Positions 1-10,064 of a stretch of 64,000 nucleotides of DNA are shown piece by piece. Position 1 is the stretch's first letter. The number at the start of each line of letters is the position of its first letter. The DNA is from Bradyrhizobium lablabi. GTDB lineage: Bacteria > Pseudomonadota > Alphaproteobacteria > Rhizobiales > Xanthobacteraceae. The stretch spans positions 4,154,001-4,218,000 of the forward strand of contig NZ_LT670844.1 of the NCBI RefSeq assembly GCF_900141755.1, read 5' to 3'. The notes below the pieces were generated by a model that saw nothing but the letters and a program-made list of their open reading frames with translations, ran no database searches and was not told the origin of the DNA. The position numbers and the translations under genes are program-made.

Positions 1-30
1 AAATCAGCTAACCAAATCGCAAACAACCCA

Positions 31-58
31 TTGTTTTCCGGCGATTTCTGACTATATT
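31..58 (+). promoter_or_regulatory. Possible sigma70-type promoter of typA
   Basis: A TTGTTT hexamer at 31-36 and a TATATT hexamer at 53-58 are separated by 16 bp, close to a housekeeping promoter. Transcription would begin near 65 and give typA a leader of about 155 nt. The match is by eye only; alphaproteobacterial -10 boxes are often weaker than this one. Confidence 0.4.
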
Positions 59-79
59 GCGCCGCAGCGAGTAGGGTGT

Positions 80-109
80 GCCCGGTCCTTTTGGCCGGGC
101 TTCCTTTTT
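80..109 (+). terminator. Intrinsic terminator-like hairpin in the typA leader
   Basis: GCCCGG at 80-85 pairs with CCGGGC at 95-100, and an inner CC/GG pair closes a TTTT loop. TTCCTTTTT follows directly. It either ends transcription from a gene left of the window or, because the candidate typA promoter lies upstream of it, acts as an attenuator. GTGCCC (78-83) could pair instead with GGGCAC (110-115), which would exclude the terminator stem. Confidence 0.5.
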
Positions 110-144
110 GGGCACCAGAGCGCCCGTTCGAACTCCAGGTTTTT

Positions 145-193
145 GAGCGTGATCCGGAAAAGTGGGTCCCGGTTTTCCGGTGAGATCGCGCTT
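145..193. repeat. Interspersed palindromic repeat (GATCCGGAAAAGTGGG type)
   Basis: The two halves are imperfect inverted copies around a GGTCCCGGTTTTCCGG core: GATCCGGAAAAGTGGG on the left, CCGGTTTTCCGG and GATCGCGCTT on the right. I recall similar elements scattered between genes in Bradyrhizobium and relatives. It forms part of the typA 5' leader. Confidence 0.55.
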
Positions 194-220
194 CCCATTG
201 TCTGATGCAGAAGAACCACC

Positions 221-2047
<1,827 letters not shown>

Positions 2048-2072
2048 GCGGCCGACTCCAACCCAAGAAACC

Positions 2073-2156
2073 GTCATGGCCGGGCTTGTCCCGGCCATCC
2101 ACGTCTTCGATATTGGAAGGAAAGACGTGGATGCCCGGGACAAGCCCGGGCATGAC
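2073..2156. repeat. Nested palindromic repeat, GTCATGGCCGGG family
   Basis: Outer arms read GTCATG...CATGAC. Inside are two hairpins (GGCCGGGCTTGTCCCGGCC and CCCGGGACAAGCCCGGG), and the arms CCACGTCTT and AAGACGTGG pair across the centre. Other members of this family lie at 14368, 15927, 21626, 22905 and 29916. It probably acts as transcript 3' structure behind typA. It is open in the frame of the next gene and can falsely lengthen that protein. Confidence 0.85.
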
Positions 2157-2174
2157 TATGAGATAGACGACCAT

Positions 2175-3419
2175 ATGTCCCTCCCCTCCTCTGTCGATAT
2201 CGCCATCATCGGCGCCGGCGCCGCAGGCCTCGGTGCGGCCCAAGCGCTGAAAAATTCCGGCCTCTCGGTGGTCGTGCTGGAAGCGCGCGACCGCGTCGGC
2301 GGCCGCGGCCATACCATCATGGCGGCGCCGGACATCGTCTTCGATCTCGGCTGCGGCTGGCTGCATTCGGCGGACAAAAATTCATTCGTCAAAATCGCCG
2401 AACAACTGAATTTCGAAATCGACAAGACCCGGCCGCCCTGGCGCGAGCAGAGTTTTGATGCCGCCTTCCCGCTAAAAGAACGCGCGGACTTCATGGCGGC
2501 GCTGGACGCTTTCTACGAGCGCGTCCACGAAGCCGCCAAGAGCGGCCGCGACAGTGCCGCCAGCACCTATCTCGAACCCGGCAATCGCTGGAATCCGATG
2601 ATCGATGCGATCTCGACTTACGCCAACGGCGCCGAGCTCGATGCGGTCTCGGTGCTGGATTTGGGCGCCTATGAAGACACCGGCATCAACTGGCGGGTAC
2701 GGCGCGGCTACGGCGCGCTGATGGCCGCTTATGGCGCGTCCTGTCCGCTGGCGTTCAATTGCGAGGTCACGCTGATCGATCATTCCGGAAAACGCCTGCG
2801 GATCGAGACCTCGCGAGGCTTCCTTTCGGCCGGCCAGGTGATCGTCACCGTGCCGACCAACCTGCTCGCCGATGAGGTCATTCGTTTTCACCCCGCGCTG
2901 CCGGCAAAAGTCGACGCCGCGCGCGGCCTGCCGCTCGGCCTTGCCGACAAGGTGATGCTGGCGCTGGACGAGCCGCAAGCACTGCCAAAGGACGGCAATC
3001 TGCGCGGCGCCACCATGCGCACCGCAATGGGCAGCTATCACCTGCGCCCGTTCGGCCAAGCCTGCATCGAGGGTTATTTTGGTGGAAGCTTTGCACAAGC
3101 CCTGGAAAACGCCGGCGACGGTGCCTTGGCAGCGGAAGCGATCGACGAGATCGCGGCGCTACTCGGCACAGACTATCGCAGGAAATTAAAACCGCTCGCG
3201 GAATCGCGCTGGTCCCATGACCCCTTCGCGCGCGGCTCCTATTCGCACGCCCTCCCCGGCCACGCGGGGAAACGCGCTGTGCTTGCGGCGCCGGTTGATG
3301 GACGCTTGTTCTTCGCCGGTGAAGCGACCTCGCCGAACTTTTTCTCGACCGCCCATGGAGCCAGGGACAGCGGTGAGAGAGCGGCGGGAGAAGTGCTGGC
3401 TTCAATCGCGAAGGCCTAA
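2175..3419 (+). CDS. FAD-dependent amine oxidase (flavin monoamine oxidase family)
   Basis: A 414-residue flavoprotein. A Rossmann dinucleotide motif (IIGAGAAGLGAA) lies at about residues 10-21, followed by EARDRVGGRG, the signature of the monoamine oxidase/phytoene desaturase superfamily. LFFAGEATSPNF near the C-terminus is the second FAD-binding motif. Such enzymes oxidise primary or secondary amines to imines with release of hydrogen peroxide; the substrate cannot be told from sequence. No signal peptide is visible, so it is probably cytoplasmic. I chose the ATG just before SLPSSVDIAIIG because the longer in-frame reading only translates the upstream palindromic repeat. Confidence 0.85.
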   Translation: MSLPSSVDIAIIGAGAAGLGAAQALKNSGLSVVVLEARDRVGGRGHTIMAAPDIVFDLGCGWLHSADKNSFVKIAEQLNFEIDKTRPPWREQSFDAAFPLKERADFMAALDAFYERVHEAAKSGRDSAASTYLEPGNRWNPMIDAISTYANGAELDAVSVLDLGAYEDTGINWRVRRGYGALMAAYGASCPLAFNCEVTLIDHSGKRLRIETSRGFLSAGQVIVTVPTNLLADEVIRFHPALPAKVDAARGLPLGLADKVMLALDEPQALPKDGNLRGATMRTAMGSYHLRPFGQACIEGYFGGSFAQALENAGDGALAAEAIDEIAALLGTDYRRKLKPLAESRWSHDPFARGSYSHALPGHAGKRAVLAAPVDGRLFFAGEATSPNFFSTAHGARDSGERAAGEVLASIAKA

Positions 3420-3423
3420 CCCC

Positions 3424-3507
3424 GTCATTGCGAGGCGCGAAGCGACGAAGCAATCCAGCTTTCTGCGTTGCGGCGCTATGGATTGCTTCGCTTCGCTCGC
3501 AATGACG
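3424..3507. repeat. Palindromic repeat, GTCATTGCGAG family
   Basis: GTCATTGCGAGGCGCGAAGC on the left is matched by GCTTCGCTCGCAATGAC on the right, with AAGCAATCCA/TGGATTGCTT inner arms. The hairpin sits between the convergent amine oxidase and DCC genes, where it could serve as a bidirectional 3' end. Relatives lie at 30442 and 63531, and a half copy at 61049. Confidence 0.8.
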
Positions 3508-3526
3508 ATTTCGGATGTGGAAATCG

Positions 3527-3952
3527 CTACTCCAAAACCCTCGCCCTCATCGCCTCATCCGGCACAAAACATTCCCCATACTTGCCGAAGATCCTGTACC
3601 GGTTACGCGCGACGAGATTGTAGACGGCGTCGCGGAGCGGTTTTGGCACCAGGCGCAGCGCGCGCACCCATTCCCATTCAGGCAAATTCGAAAGCACCGT
3701 CAGCGCACCGTCGGATTTGAAATACGCAACGCCGCCATGGATCACCGCGTTGGTGTCCGGGTCCTCCGGATTGATGCTGAACGCTTGCGCCAGCCGGGTG
3801 CCGTAGCCGGACTGGATCGCGGTGAAACGAAACCGCCGCTTCGCGTCGCGCGCGGCGACAAACCGGACCCAGCGCGAACAGAACACGCAGACGCCGTCAT
3901 AGAGGATCACGTCATCGTCGGGCCAACGGTTGGGCGCAGGGGATTCCGTCAT
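3527..3952 (-). CDS. DCC-family thiol-disulfide oxidoreductase-like protein (DUF393)
   Basis: A 141-residue protein with the family's N-terminal motif YDGVCVFCSRWVRF (CxxC at Cys22/Cys25), followed by the conserved alternation of predicted helices and strands ending in RNRYRIFGK. DUF393/DCC proteins are predicted thioredoxin-fold oxidoreductases of unknown substrate. Its ATG overlaps the stop of the preceding SDR-DoxX gene as ATGA, so it is probably translated by coupling as the last gene of a four-gene operon. The role is inferred from the motif only. Confidence 0.85.
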   Translation of the reverse strand: MTESPAPNRWPDDDVILYDGVCVFCSRWVRFVAARDAKRRFRFTAIQSGYGTRLAQAFSINPEDPDTNAVIHGGVAYFKSDGALTVLSNLPEWEWVRALRLVPKPLRDAVYNLVARNRYRIFGKYGECFVPDEAMRARVLE

Positions 3953-5274
3953 CGGTTATCCAGCGTCAGCAGCGCCACCAGCATCAGCACGATGGCCGGC
4001 CCGGTCTTCACCAGCGCGCCGAGCGGCTCGATCCACAGATCCGGCGTCAGGATCGCCGCCCCCAGCATGTAGCCGAGCGACGCCGCGATGCCCAACATCA
4101 ATCCGGCAGCACAAGTGCGGCGGAACGCGATCAGGATGCCGATGGTCATGTCCATCAGGCTGGTGCCGACCGTGATGGGCCCGACCAGCGACCGCGGAAA
4201 GCGGTGCGAGGCGAGGATTCCGGCGGCGGCATCATAGGAAATCAACAACGCAATAAAGCCCGAGACGACCCAGAACACGACAAGGCTCGAAATCACCAGC
4301 GCCTTGATCAGGAACAGCCGGGCGAACCATTTGTCCTGGATGGTGGCGGAACGCTCTCCAACCATCTGCGCCAGCGTTTTCGGCACGATGCCGGTCGCAA
4401 GCATCCAGGGCTTTGGGTCGCCGGCGACGCCGCGCCGCAGCTCGGCGATTGCGGTCGTTCGCATCGGCGGCATCCAGCCGAGCCAGCTTGCGAGATCGCC
4501 GAGCTTTGTGCCGAGATCGAGCATGAAGGCCGGCAATCTCAATCGCGGCATATCGACGGTGCCGAATGACGCGCGGAATTGCTCGATGACGCGGCCAAGC
4601 GCGACCGGCTGCGGCTGCATCAGGTCCCAGGTCACGGCGTCGGCGGTTTTGTGGCTCATGTCGCGGCCGGCGAGCCAGGCGATCGTCGCGGCGATGTCTT
4701 CGACCGCGACCGGCTGGAGCGGCGTTTTGGATTCGGCTTCGGGAAGATCAAGCGGCAGCGCCGCCAGCGCACGCACCATGGCGCTGCCGCCATAGGCCGA
4801 CGGCGCAATGACTAATCCCGGCCGCAGGATGGCGTAGGGGATGTCGAAGGCGGCGATCATCCGTTCGGCCTCGCGCTTGCTCCGGCTGAACGGCGTGCGG
4901 TCCTCGTTGGCGGCGCCGGGGATCGAGATATGTACGAGTAGAATCAGCCGGCCGCTGGCGCGGATCGCCCGCAACAGCCGATCGACGAAATCGCGGTGCA
5001 CGTCGCTGGTGTCGCTGCCCGGCCCGTCCTGCAGCACGCCGAGGCAATTGACCACGAGATCAATCGTCTGCTCGCCGATCAGCTGCGCCAGCGCCGCAAC
5101 GTCCATCGACATCACAGGCATTTCCAGATCGAGCGAGCCTGATTTCTGCGAAGTTGAAAATCGCCGGGCGATCCCGACGACCGCAAAACCTCGCGCGCGC
5201 AAATCGTCGGTAACGTACCGGCCGATCAGGCCGGAGGCGCCGAGCACAAGAATTTTGCGCGGTGGTACGCCCAT
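3949..5274 (-). CDS. SDR-type NAD(P)-binding protein fused to a DoxX-like membrane domain
   Basis: The first ~290 of 441 residues form an atypical short-chain dehydrogenase fold: a glycine-rich NAD(P) motif (VLGASGLIGRYV, residues 10-21), then VVNCLGVLQDG and a SRSKREAE segment. After about residue 310 come four hydrophobic helices (for example LFLIKALVISSLVVFWVVSG) typical of DoxX-like domains. The protein therefore probably sits in the inner membrane with a cytoplasmic dinucleotide-binding head. It overlaps the DCC gene by ATGA and follows DUF2269 by 7 nt, which suggests a membrane redox module. The substrate is unknown. Confidence 0.82.
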   Translation of the reverse strand: MGVPPRKILVLGASGLIGRYVTDDLRARGFAVVGIARRFSTSQKSGSLDLEMPVMSMDVAALAQLIGEQTIDLVVNCLGVLQDGPGSDTSDVHRDFVDRLLRAIRASGRLILLVHISIPGAANEDRTPFSRSKREAERMIAAFDIPYAILRPGLVIAPSAYGGSAMVRALAALPLDLPEAESKTPLQPVAVEDIAATIAWLAGRDMSHKTADAVTWDLMQPQPVALGRVIEQFRASFGTVDMPRLRLPAFMLDLGTKLGDLASWLGWMPPMRTTAIAELRRGVAGDPKPWMLATGIVPKTLAQMVGERSATIQDKWFARLFLIKALVISSLVVFWVVSGFIALLISYDAAAGILASHRFPRSLVGPITVGTSLMDMTIGILIAFRRTCAAGLMLGIAASLGYMLGAAILTPDLWIEPLGALVKTGPAIVLMLVALLTLDNR

Positions 5275-5281
5275 AAGATTC

Positions 5282-5749
5282 CTAAAACGGCTTGGCGATC
5301 ATCAGCCACAAAATGATCATAACCGAACCGAAGCCCGGAATACCGAACAGGAACCAGCGGCGAAACAGCGCAAAGTAACGCGGCGGCAGCGGTTCGCTTT
5401 GCGCTTCCGCTTTCCGCGCAAGGTCGCGCATTTCGATCTGCATGAAGATCACGGGAATCCAGAACATGCCGGCGACGGCGTAGAGCGCAAGCGAGGTGAG
5501 AAGCCAGCGCTCGCTGAGCGAGGTCGCCGATAGCGCCATCAGGATGGCGCCGGTGACGGGCTGCAGGATCACCGCCGTCAGCGTGAACAGTAGGTCGGCG
5601 ATCACGACCGTCGCCGCGGTGCGCGCGATGAAGCCCGGATCGCGGCTGCGGTGGGCCATCAGCATGAAGAACGCGATGCCACCGCCGGTGCCGAGAATGA
5701 CGATGGCGCCGAGCACATGCAGATATTTGACGAGGAAATAGGAGGTCAT
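5282..5749 (-). CDS. DUF2269 family integral membrane protein
   Basis: 155 residues with four predicted transmembrane helices (LVKYLHVLGAIVILGTGGGI, a second around residues 45-70, a third around 80-103, and a C-terminal one). The opening YFLVKYLHVLGAIV is characteristic of DUF2269, a family of unknown function found beside SDR/DoxX proteins. Its ATG overlaps the stop of the upstream hydrolase (ATGA), so it is second in the operon. A role in a membrane electron or thiol pathway is only an inference from its neighbours. Confidence 0.8.
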   Translation of the reverse strand: MTSYFLVKYLHVLGAIVILGTGGGIAFFMLMAHRSRDPGFIARTAATVVIADLLFTLTAVILQPVTGAILMALSATSLSERWLLTSLALYAVAGMFWIPVIFMQIEMRDLARKAEAQSEPLPPRYFALFRRWFLFGIPGFGSVMIILWLMIAKPF

Positions 5750-6645
5750 GGTTTCTTCGCCGCGGTTGGTTCGAAAAACTTCAGCGCGCGATCCAGTTCC
5801 GGTGCGGCGATCTTGATACCGCTATCGGTCTCCGCCAGCCAATGGCCCTCGCTGCCGGAGGCCGCCAGCACGCGAAACTCGATCTTACCGCCGCCGCCGC
5901 GGAACGCGTCCGCGAGCTGCTTCGACAGCGCCGGCGAAAAATAGCTGTCGTTGGCCGCCACCAACCATACGACCGGCACCCGCGCGGCCTTGCCGAATTC
6001 GGCCGCGGCGGCGGCCAGCGTGTGCGGCGCGCACACCTCGCCGGGAAAATCATTGGCGTGGCCGCCGCGGCCCGGAGCGAATGCAATGATGCCCGAGATC
6101 TCCAGCGGATTTTTCCCGGCCAGCGCCAGCGCGCCCCAGGCCCCGGCCGAATGGCCGATAATGACCGCGCGGTCGCCCCGGATGAAGGATTGCCCGCGCA
6201 GATAGTCCAGCGCAGCGGTGATTTCGTCAGCGGTGGCGCGGCCGGCATGAACATAGTCGGCCTCGTCGCAGTTGCCCTGGTCTTCGAGATAGCGGCCGCC
6301 GGTGGCGCCGTGGCCTGGGCGTTCCGGCACAAGCACGGCAAAACCCCGCTTGACCAGCCATGCCGCCAGCGCGAGGTATTCCGGCTGCGGCATTTGCGCG
6401 CGACGCAGCACGTTTTGCGTCGAGGCATGCGCAATCACGGCCAGCCGAAACGGCCCATTGCCCGGCGGGCGAAACAGCACGGCGTGGGCTGCGGTGTCCG
6501 GGTCGGGGGACGGGAGCAGCCATTGCTGCTCGCGATCCGGCTCGCCTTCGGCGCCTTGCGCGCCGAGCCGGCTTTGCGCCAGCACGGTCTGGGTAAAGGC
6601 CGCTCCCAGCACAACCAGAGCGAAAAGCGCCTTGCAACGATGCAT
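5746..6645 (-). CDS. Exported alpha/beta hydrolase (dienelactone-hydrolase-like)
   Basis: A 299-residue alpha/beta hydrolase. The start at MHRCKALFALVVLG gives a clean signal peptide ending ...TQTVLAQ; a longer in-frame reading adds 23 residues without hydrophobic character and was rejected. GHSAGAWGA forms the nucleophile elbow with the catalytic serine, and a C-terminal SEGHWLAE supplies a plausible catalytic histidine. RPGHGATGG resembles serine esterases and lipases. Likely periplasmic. It is the first gene of the leftward operon with DUF2269, SDR-DoxX and DCC, and the promoter must lie in the 280 bp shared with the divergent GNAT gene. The substrate is unknown. Confidence 0.8.
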   Translation of the reverse strand: MHRCKALFALVVLGAAFTQTVLAQSRLGAQGAEGEPDREQQWLLPSPDPDTAAHAVLFRPPGNGPFRLAVIAHASTQNVLRRAQMPQPEYLALAAWLVKRGFAVLVPERPGHGATGGRYLEDQGNCDEADYVHAGRATADEITAALDYLRGQSFIRGDRAVIIGHSAGAWGALALAGKNPLEISGIIAFAPGRGGHANDFPGEVCAPHTLAAAAAEFGKAARVPVVWLVAANDSYFSPALSKQLADAFRGGGGKIEFRVLAASGSEGHWLAETDSGIKIAAPELDRALKFFEPTAAKKP

Positions 6646-6925
6646 GAATTTACCTGACGCGCGGGCGGAAAAGCCGCCCCGGATTCGGGAAGCAGAATAC
6701 GCACGGCGAATCAAATCCAGTGCATTTTTCCGTGAGCCCGGCCGCGCCCGGAGCCCGATTCGGATCGTTATGCCCAGCCGGTCGCCAGCGAAATGCCGCT
6801 TAAAGCACCTGCCTGTCCTCTTTCGGTACAGGGAGGCGGCAAAACTGATGCAGAAAATCCACAGCTTAACCGATAATTAACGATAGACCTTGAAGCGGAC
6901 GCGCTGACTTGCTTTGATTAGCACC

Positions 6926-7435
6926 ATGAGCACAACCCTGATCGAGGTTCGGCCGGCCAAAGCTGCGGATGCAGCCGCGGTGGCGTCCACCCATGACGAA
7001 GCCTGGCGTTCGGCCTATCAGGGCATCATTCCCGGCGCCGAGCTGGAGAAACTGATCAATCGCCGGGGCCCGCAATGGTGGGACAGCGCGATCCGCAAGG
7101 GCAGCCGCGTCAGCGTGCTGGTGTTCGGCGACAAGGTCGCGGGCTATGCCAATTACGGCCGCAACCGCGCCCGCAGCCTGCACTTCGAAGGCGAGATCTA
7201 CGAGCTTTATCTGCGCCCGGAGTTCCAGGGCCTCGGCTTCGGCCGCCGGCTTTTCACCGCAGCCCGCCGCGACCTGTTGCAGAGCGGGCTGAAGAGCATG
7301 GTGGTCTGGGCGCTCTCCGACAACGATCCGGCGACGGAGTTTTATCGGGCGCTGGGCGGGCGCATGGTCGCCCGCAGTTCGGAAAAATTCGGGCCCAAGT
7401 CGCTCGACAAGGTCGCCTTCGCCTGGACGAATTGA
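6926..7435 (+). CDS. GNAT family N-acetyltransferase
   Basis: 169 residues with a full GNAT fold: beta-strand/helix N-terminus (IEVRPAKAADAAAVASTHDEAW), the acetyl-CoA-binding loop LRPEFQGLGFGRRLF (Q/RxxGxG/A motif A) and the motif-B segment NDPATEFYRALGGRM. It transfers an acetyl group from acetyl-CoA to an unidentified amine. The ATG was chosen over an in-frame TTG four codons upstream. It is monocistronic and divergent from the hydrolase operon. Confidence 0.88.
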   Translation: MSTTLIEVRPAKAADAAAVASTHDEAWRSAYQGIIPGAELEKLINRRGPQWWDSAIRKGSRVSVLVFGDKVAGYANYGRNRARSLHFEGEIYELYLRPEFQGLGFGRRLFTAARRDLLQSGLKSMVVWALSDNDPATEFYRALGGRMVARSSEKFGPKSLDKVAFAWTN

Positions 7436-7546
7436 ACGGCGCCAGGTTTTCGAGGATTCTCGAAGCCAGCCTTGGTCCGTGACCCGAGACCTGATCCAGA
7501 ATTTCAATTTAACGGGTTTCCTTTCAAATCGAGGCGGAGCTGTCCA

Positions 7547-8077
7547 ATGCGTATTGATGCCATCTCGATCGGGATCAATCCGCCGCATGACGTCAACGTC
7601 ATCATCGAGGTGCCGGTTGGCGGCGAGCCGATCAAATACGAGATGGACAAGGAGGCCGGCACGCTGGTGGTCGACCGGTTTCTCTATACCGCCATGCGCT
7701 ATCCCGGCAATTACGGCTTCATCCCGCATACGCTCTCCGGCGACGGCGACCCTTGCGACGTCCTGGTCGCCAACACCCGCGCCATCGTGCCCGGCGCAGT
7801 GATGAGCGTGCGCCCGGTCGGCGTGCTCTTGATGGAAGACGAGGCCGGCGGCGACGAGAAGATCATCGCCGTGCCGTCCTCCAAACTCACCCAGCGCTAC
7901 GACAAGGTGAAGACCTATAGCGACCTGCCCGACATCACGCTGGCCCAGATCCAGCACTTCTTCGAGCACTACAAGGACCTCGAGCCGGGAAAATGGGTCA
8001 AGGTCTTGCGCTGGGGCGGCGCGGAGGAAGCGCTCAAGCTGATCGAGGAAGGCATCGCCCGGGCGAAGGGGAAGTGA
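7547..8077 (+). CDS. ppa: Inorganic pyrophosphatase, family I
   Basis: A 176-residue soluble pyrophosphatase that hydrolyses diphosphate to two phosphates, pulling biosynthetic reactions forward. The family I signature DGDPCDVLV with its metal-binding aspartates lies near residues 66-74, preceded by [20 protein letters not shown] and [17 protein letters not shown] are conserved C-terminal blocks. The length fits bacterial family I enzymes (about 175). The internal ATG is the canonical start (MRIDAISIG); a longer reading adds 25 unrelated residues. Confidence 0.96.
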   Translation: MRIDAISIGINPPHDVNVIIEVPVGGEPIKYEMDKEAGTLVVDRFLYTAMRYPGNYGFIPHTLSGDGDPCDVLVANTRAIVPGAVMSVRPVGVLLMEDEAGGDEKIIAVPSSKLTQRYDKVKTYSDLPDITLAQIQHFFEHYKDLEPGKWVKVLRWGGAEEALKLIEEGIARAKGK

Positions 8078-8106
8078 CGACGCAGGGCGTCGCGCGCTTT
8101 TCTTAA

Positions 8107-8247
8107 CCTCGCCCCGCTCTTCGCGGGGAGAGGTCGGATTGCGAAGCAATCCGGGTGAGGGGGACTCACCGCGAGCGTTTATCGTCGGAATTTGCGGAGG
8201 CGGCCCCTCACCCCAATCCTCTCCCCGCGAAGAGCGGGGCGAGGGAG
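8107..8247. repeat. Palindromic repeat, CCTCGCCCCGC...GGGGCGAGGGA family
   Basis: CCTCGCCCCGCTCTTCGCGG on the left is matched by the complement at the right end, with GGTGAGGGGGACTCACC in the centre and an inner GATTGCGAAGCAATC hairpin. Close relatives lie at 28770 and 34685, and a variant at 49038. It separates the convergent ppa and folD genes. Confidence 0.8.
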
Positions 8248-8252
8248 CAAAT

Positions 8253-9137
8253 TCACACCGCAGGCGCCGGCAGTCCATGAATCGCACACGCCGCGCGCAG
8301 CGTATTCACCAACAGGCACGCCACCGTCATCTGGCCGACGCCGCCCGGCACCGGCGTGATGGCTCCGGCGACAGCCAAAGCCTCGGCAAAGGCGACATCG
8401 CCGACCAGGCGGGTCTTGCCCTCGAGCGCTGGCAGGCGGTTGATGCCGACATCGATCACGGTCGCGCCCGGCTTGATCCAGTCGCCGCGCACCATTTCCG
8501 GCTTGCCGACGGCGGCATAGACCAGATCGGCGCGGGCGCAGAGTTTTGGCAGATCGCGCGAGCGCGAATGGGCGATCGTCACGGTGGCGTTTTCGTTGAG
8601 CAGCAATTGCACCAGCGGACGGCCGACCAGATTGGAGCGGCCGATAACGATGGCGTTCAGGCCCGCCAGCGAGGCGTGTACGCTTTTGGTCAGGATGATG
8701 CAGCCGAGCGGCGTGCAGGGCGACAGCGCGGCAAACCCGCCGGCGAGCCGCCCGGCATTGCTCGGATGCAGCCCGTCGACATCTTTGGCCGGATCGATGG
8801 CGTTGATGATGGTTTCGGTATGCAGCGATTTCGGCAGCGGCAGTTGCACCAGGATGCCGTGCACGGCCGGGTCGCGATTGAGCTTTGCGATCAGCGCCAG
8901 CAGATCGTCCTGCGCGACATCGGCCGGCAGCACGTGCTCGAACGAGGCCATGCCGGCTTCTTGGGTCTGCTTGTGCTTGCTGCGGACATAGACCTGGCTG
9001 GCGGGATCGCTGCCAACCAGCACCACCGCGAGACCGGGCGTTAAGCCGTTCTCGCGCTTGACCCGCACAACTTCAGCGGCGACGCGGGCGCGAAGCTCCG
9101 ATGCAATGAGTTTTCCATCGATGATGCGGGCGGTCAT
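8253..9137 (-). CDS. folD: Bifunctional methylenetetrahydrofolate dehydrogenase/cyclohydrolase FolD
   Basis: 294 residues. It oxidises 5,10-methylene-THF to methenyl-THF with NADP+ and hydrolyses this to 10-formyl-THF, which feeds purine and formyl-Met synthesis. The catalytic-lysine block [14 protein letters not shown] lies at about residues 50-63, the Rossmann motif [12 protein letters not shown] at about 165, and [10 protein letters not shown] near the C-terminus; all are FolD hallmarks. It starts one base after the DUF167 stop, so yggT, DUF167 and folD are probably cotranscribed. purH at 39543 uses its 10-formyl-THF product. Confidence 0.96.
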   Translation of the reverse strand: MTARIIDGKLIASELRARVAAEVVRVKRENGLTPGLAVVLVGSDPASQVYVRSKHKQTQEAGMASFEHVLPADVAQDDLLALIAKLNRDPAVHGILVQLPLPKSLHTETIINAIDPAKDVDGLHPSNAGRLAGGFAALSPCTPLGCIILTKSVHASLAGLNAIVIGRSNLVGRPLVQLLLNENATVTIAHSRSRDLPKLCARADLVYAAVGKPEMVRGDWIKPGATVIDVGINRLPALEGKTRLVGDVAFAEALAVAGAITPVPGGVGQMTVACLLVNTLRAACAIHGLPAPAV

Positions 9138-9138
9138 C

Positions 9139-9477
9139 TCAATCCTTCTTTATGGCGGTCAGTTTCCGAAGCGCCTCGCCAAGTTTTGCGGGATCGCCGT
9201 CGACGGCGATTTGCTTGAGCCGCGAGGTCGCGCCGGAGAGGATCCGCACTTTTGCTTTCGGCACCCCGAGCGCTCTTGCCATCAGCTCCGCGACCGCGCG
9301 ATTGGCCTCGCCGCCATCGGCGATGGCGCGGACCCGTACCTTCACGACCGTGCGCCCGTTGGCGAGCGTCTCAACTCCGTCGATATCGTCGCGGCCGCCC
9401 CGCGGCGTGACCCGCAGCGCTACGCTGATGCCTTCGCTAGAGTAGCGCCAAGGATCCATCAGGCATCCATCGAACAT
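9139..9477 (-). CDS. DUF167 (YggU-like) family protein
   Basis: 112 residues. The core [58 protein letters not shown] is diagnostic of DUF167. The fold is small alpha/beta and the function is unknown. A second ATG six codons in (MDPWRYSS) is an equally possible start. It lies between yggT and folD with almost no spacing; yggT-DUF167 pairs are common in bacteria. Confidence 0.88.
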   Translation of the reverse strand: MFDGCLMDPWRYSSEGISVALRVTPRGGRDDIDGVETLANGRTVVKVRVRAIADGGEANRAVAELMARALGVPKAKVRILSGATSRLKQIAVDGDPAKLGEALRKLTAIKKD

Positions 9478-9489
9478 CGATAGCGGGCA

Positions 9490-9780
9490 TCAGAACACGC
9501 TGGGATAGATGTAATAGGTGATCACCCGCTGGATGAACATGATGATCAGGATCAGGATGATCGGCGAGATATCGAGCCCGCCGAGATTGGGCATGAAACC
9601 GCGGATCGGCGCCAGCAGCGGCTCGGTGATCCGGTACAGGAATTCCGCCACTGCCGACACGAACTGGTTGCGTGTGTTGACGACGTTGAAGGCGATCAGC
9701 CAGGACAGGATTGCGGACGCAATCAGCAGCCAGACATAGAGGTCGAGAACAATGAGAACGATGTCGAGGACGGCACGCAT
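9490..9780 (-). CDS. YggT family membrane protein
   Basis: 96 residues with two hydrophobic segments (residues ~5-30 and ~68-92) around a conserved RITEPLLAPIRGFMPNLGGLDISPI loop, the hallmark of YggT/YlmG proteins. These proteins are implicated in membrane or cell-division organisation and osmotic stress, without a defined biochemical activity. It is the first gene of the yggT-DUF167-folD operon. Confidence 0.9.
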   Translation of the reverse strand: MRAVLDIVLIVLDLYVWLLIASAILSWLIAFNVVNTRNQFVSAVAEFLYRITEPLLAPIRGFMPNLGGLDISPIILILIIMFIQRVITYYIYPSVF

Positions 9781-9973
9781 GGCTGGCTTACTCGGGGGTT
9801 CGGTCGAGGATGGGGCTTCATGCTAAATATCGGTTCCACCCCGCGCAAACAAGGGAAGTTCCGGGCAAAGTGAGGCGGAAAGGCGCGATTTCGCCGTTCT
9901 TGACTTGGCATTGGCGCGGATTGTAAATGGCGCCGATTGCTGGCCGTCCTCACTCACCGAGGCGGGCCGCGAT

Positions 9974-10049
<76 letters not shown>

Positions 10050-10064
10050 CGCTTCGCCCTTCGG

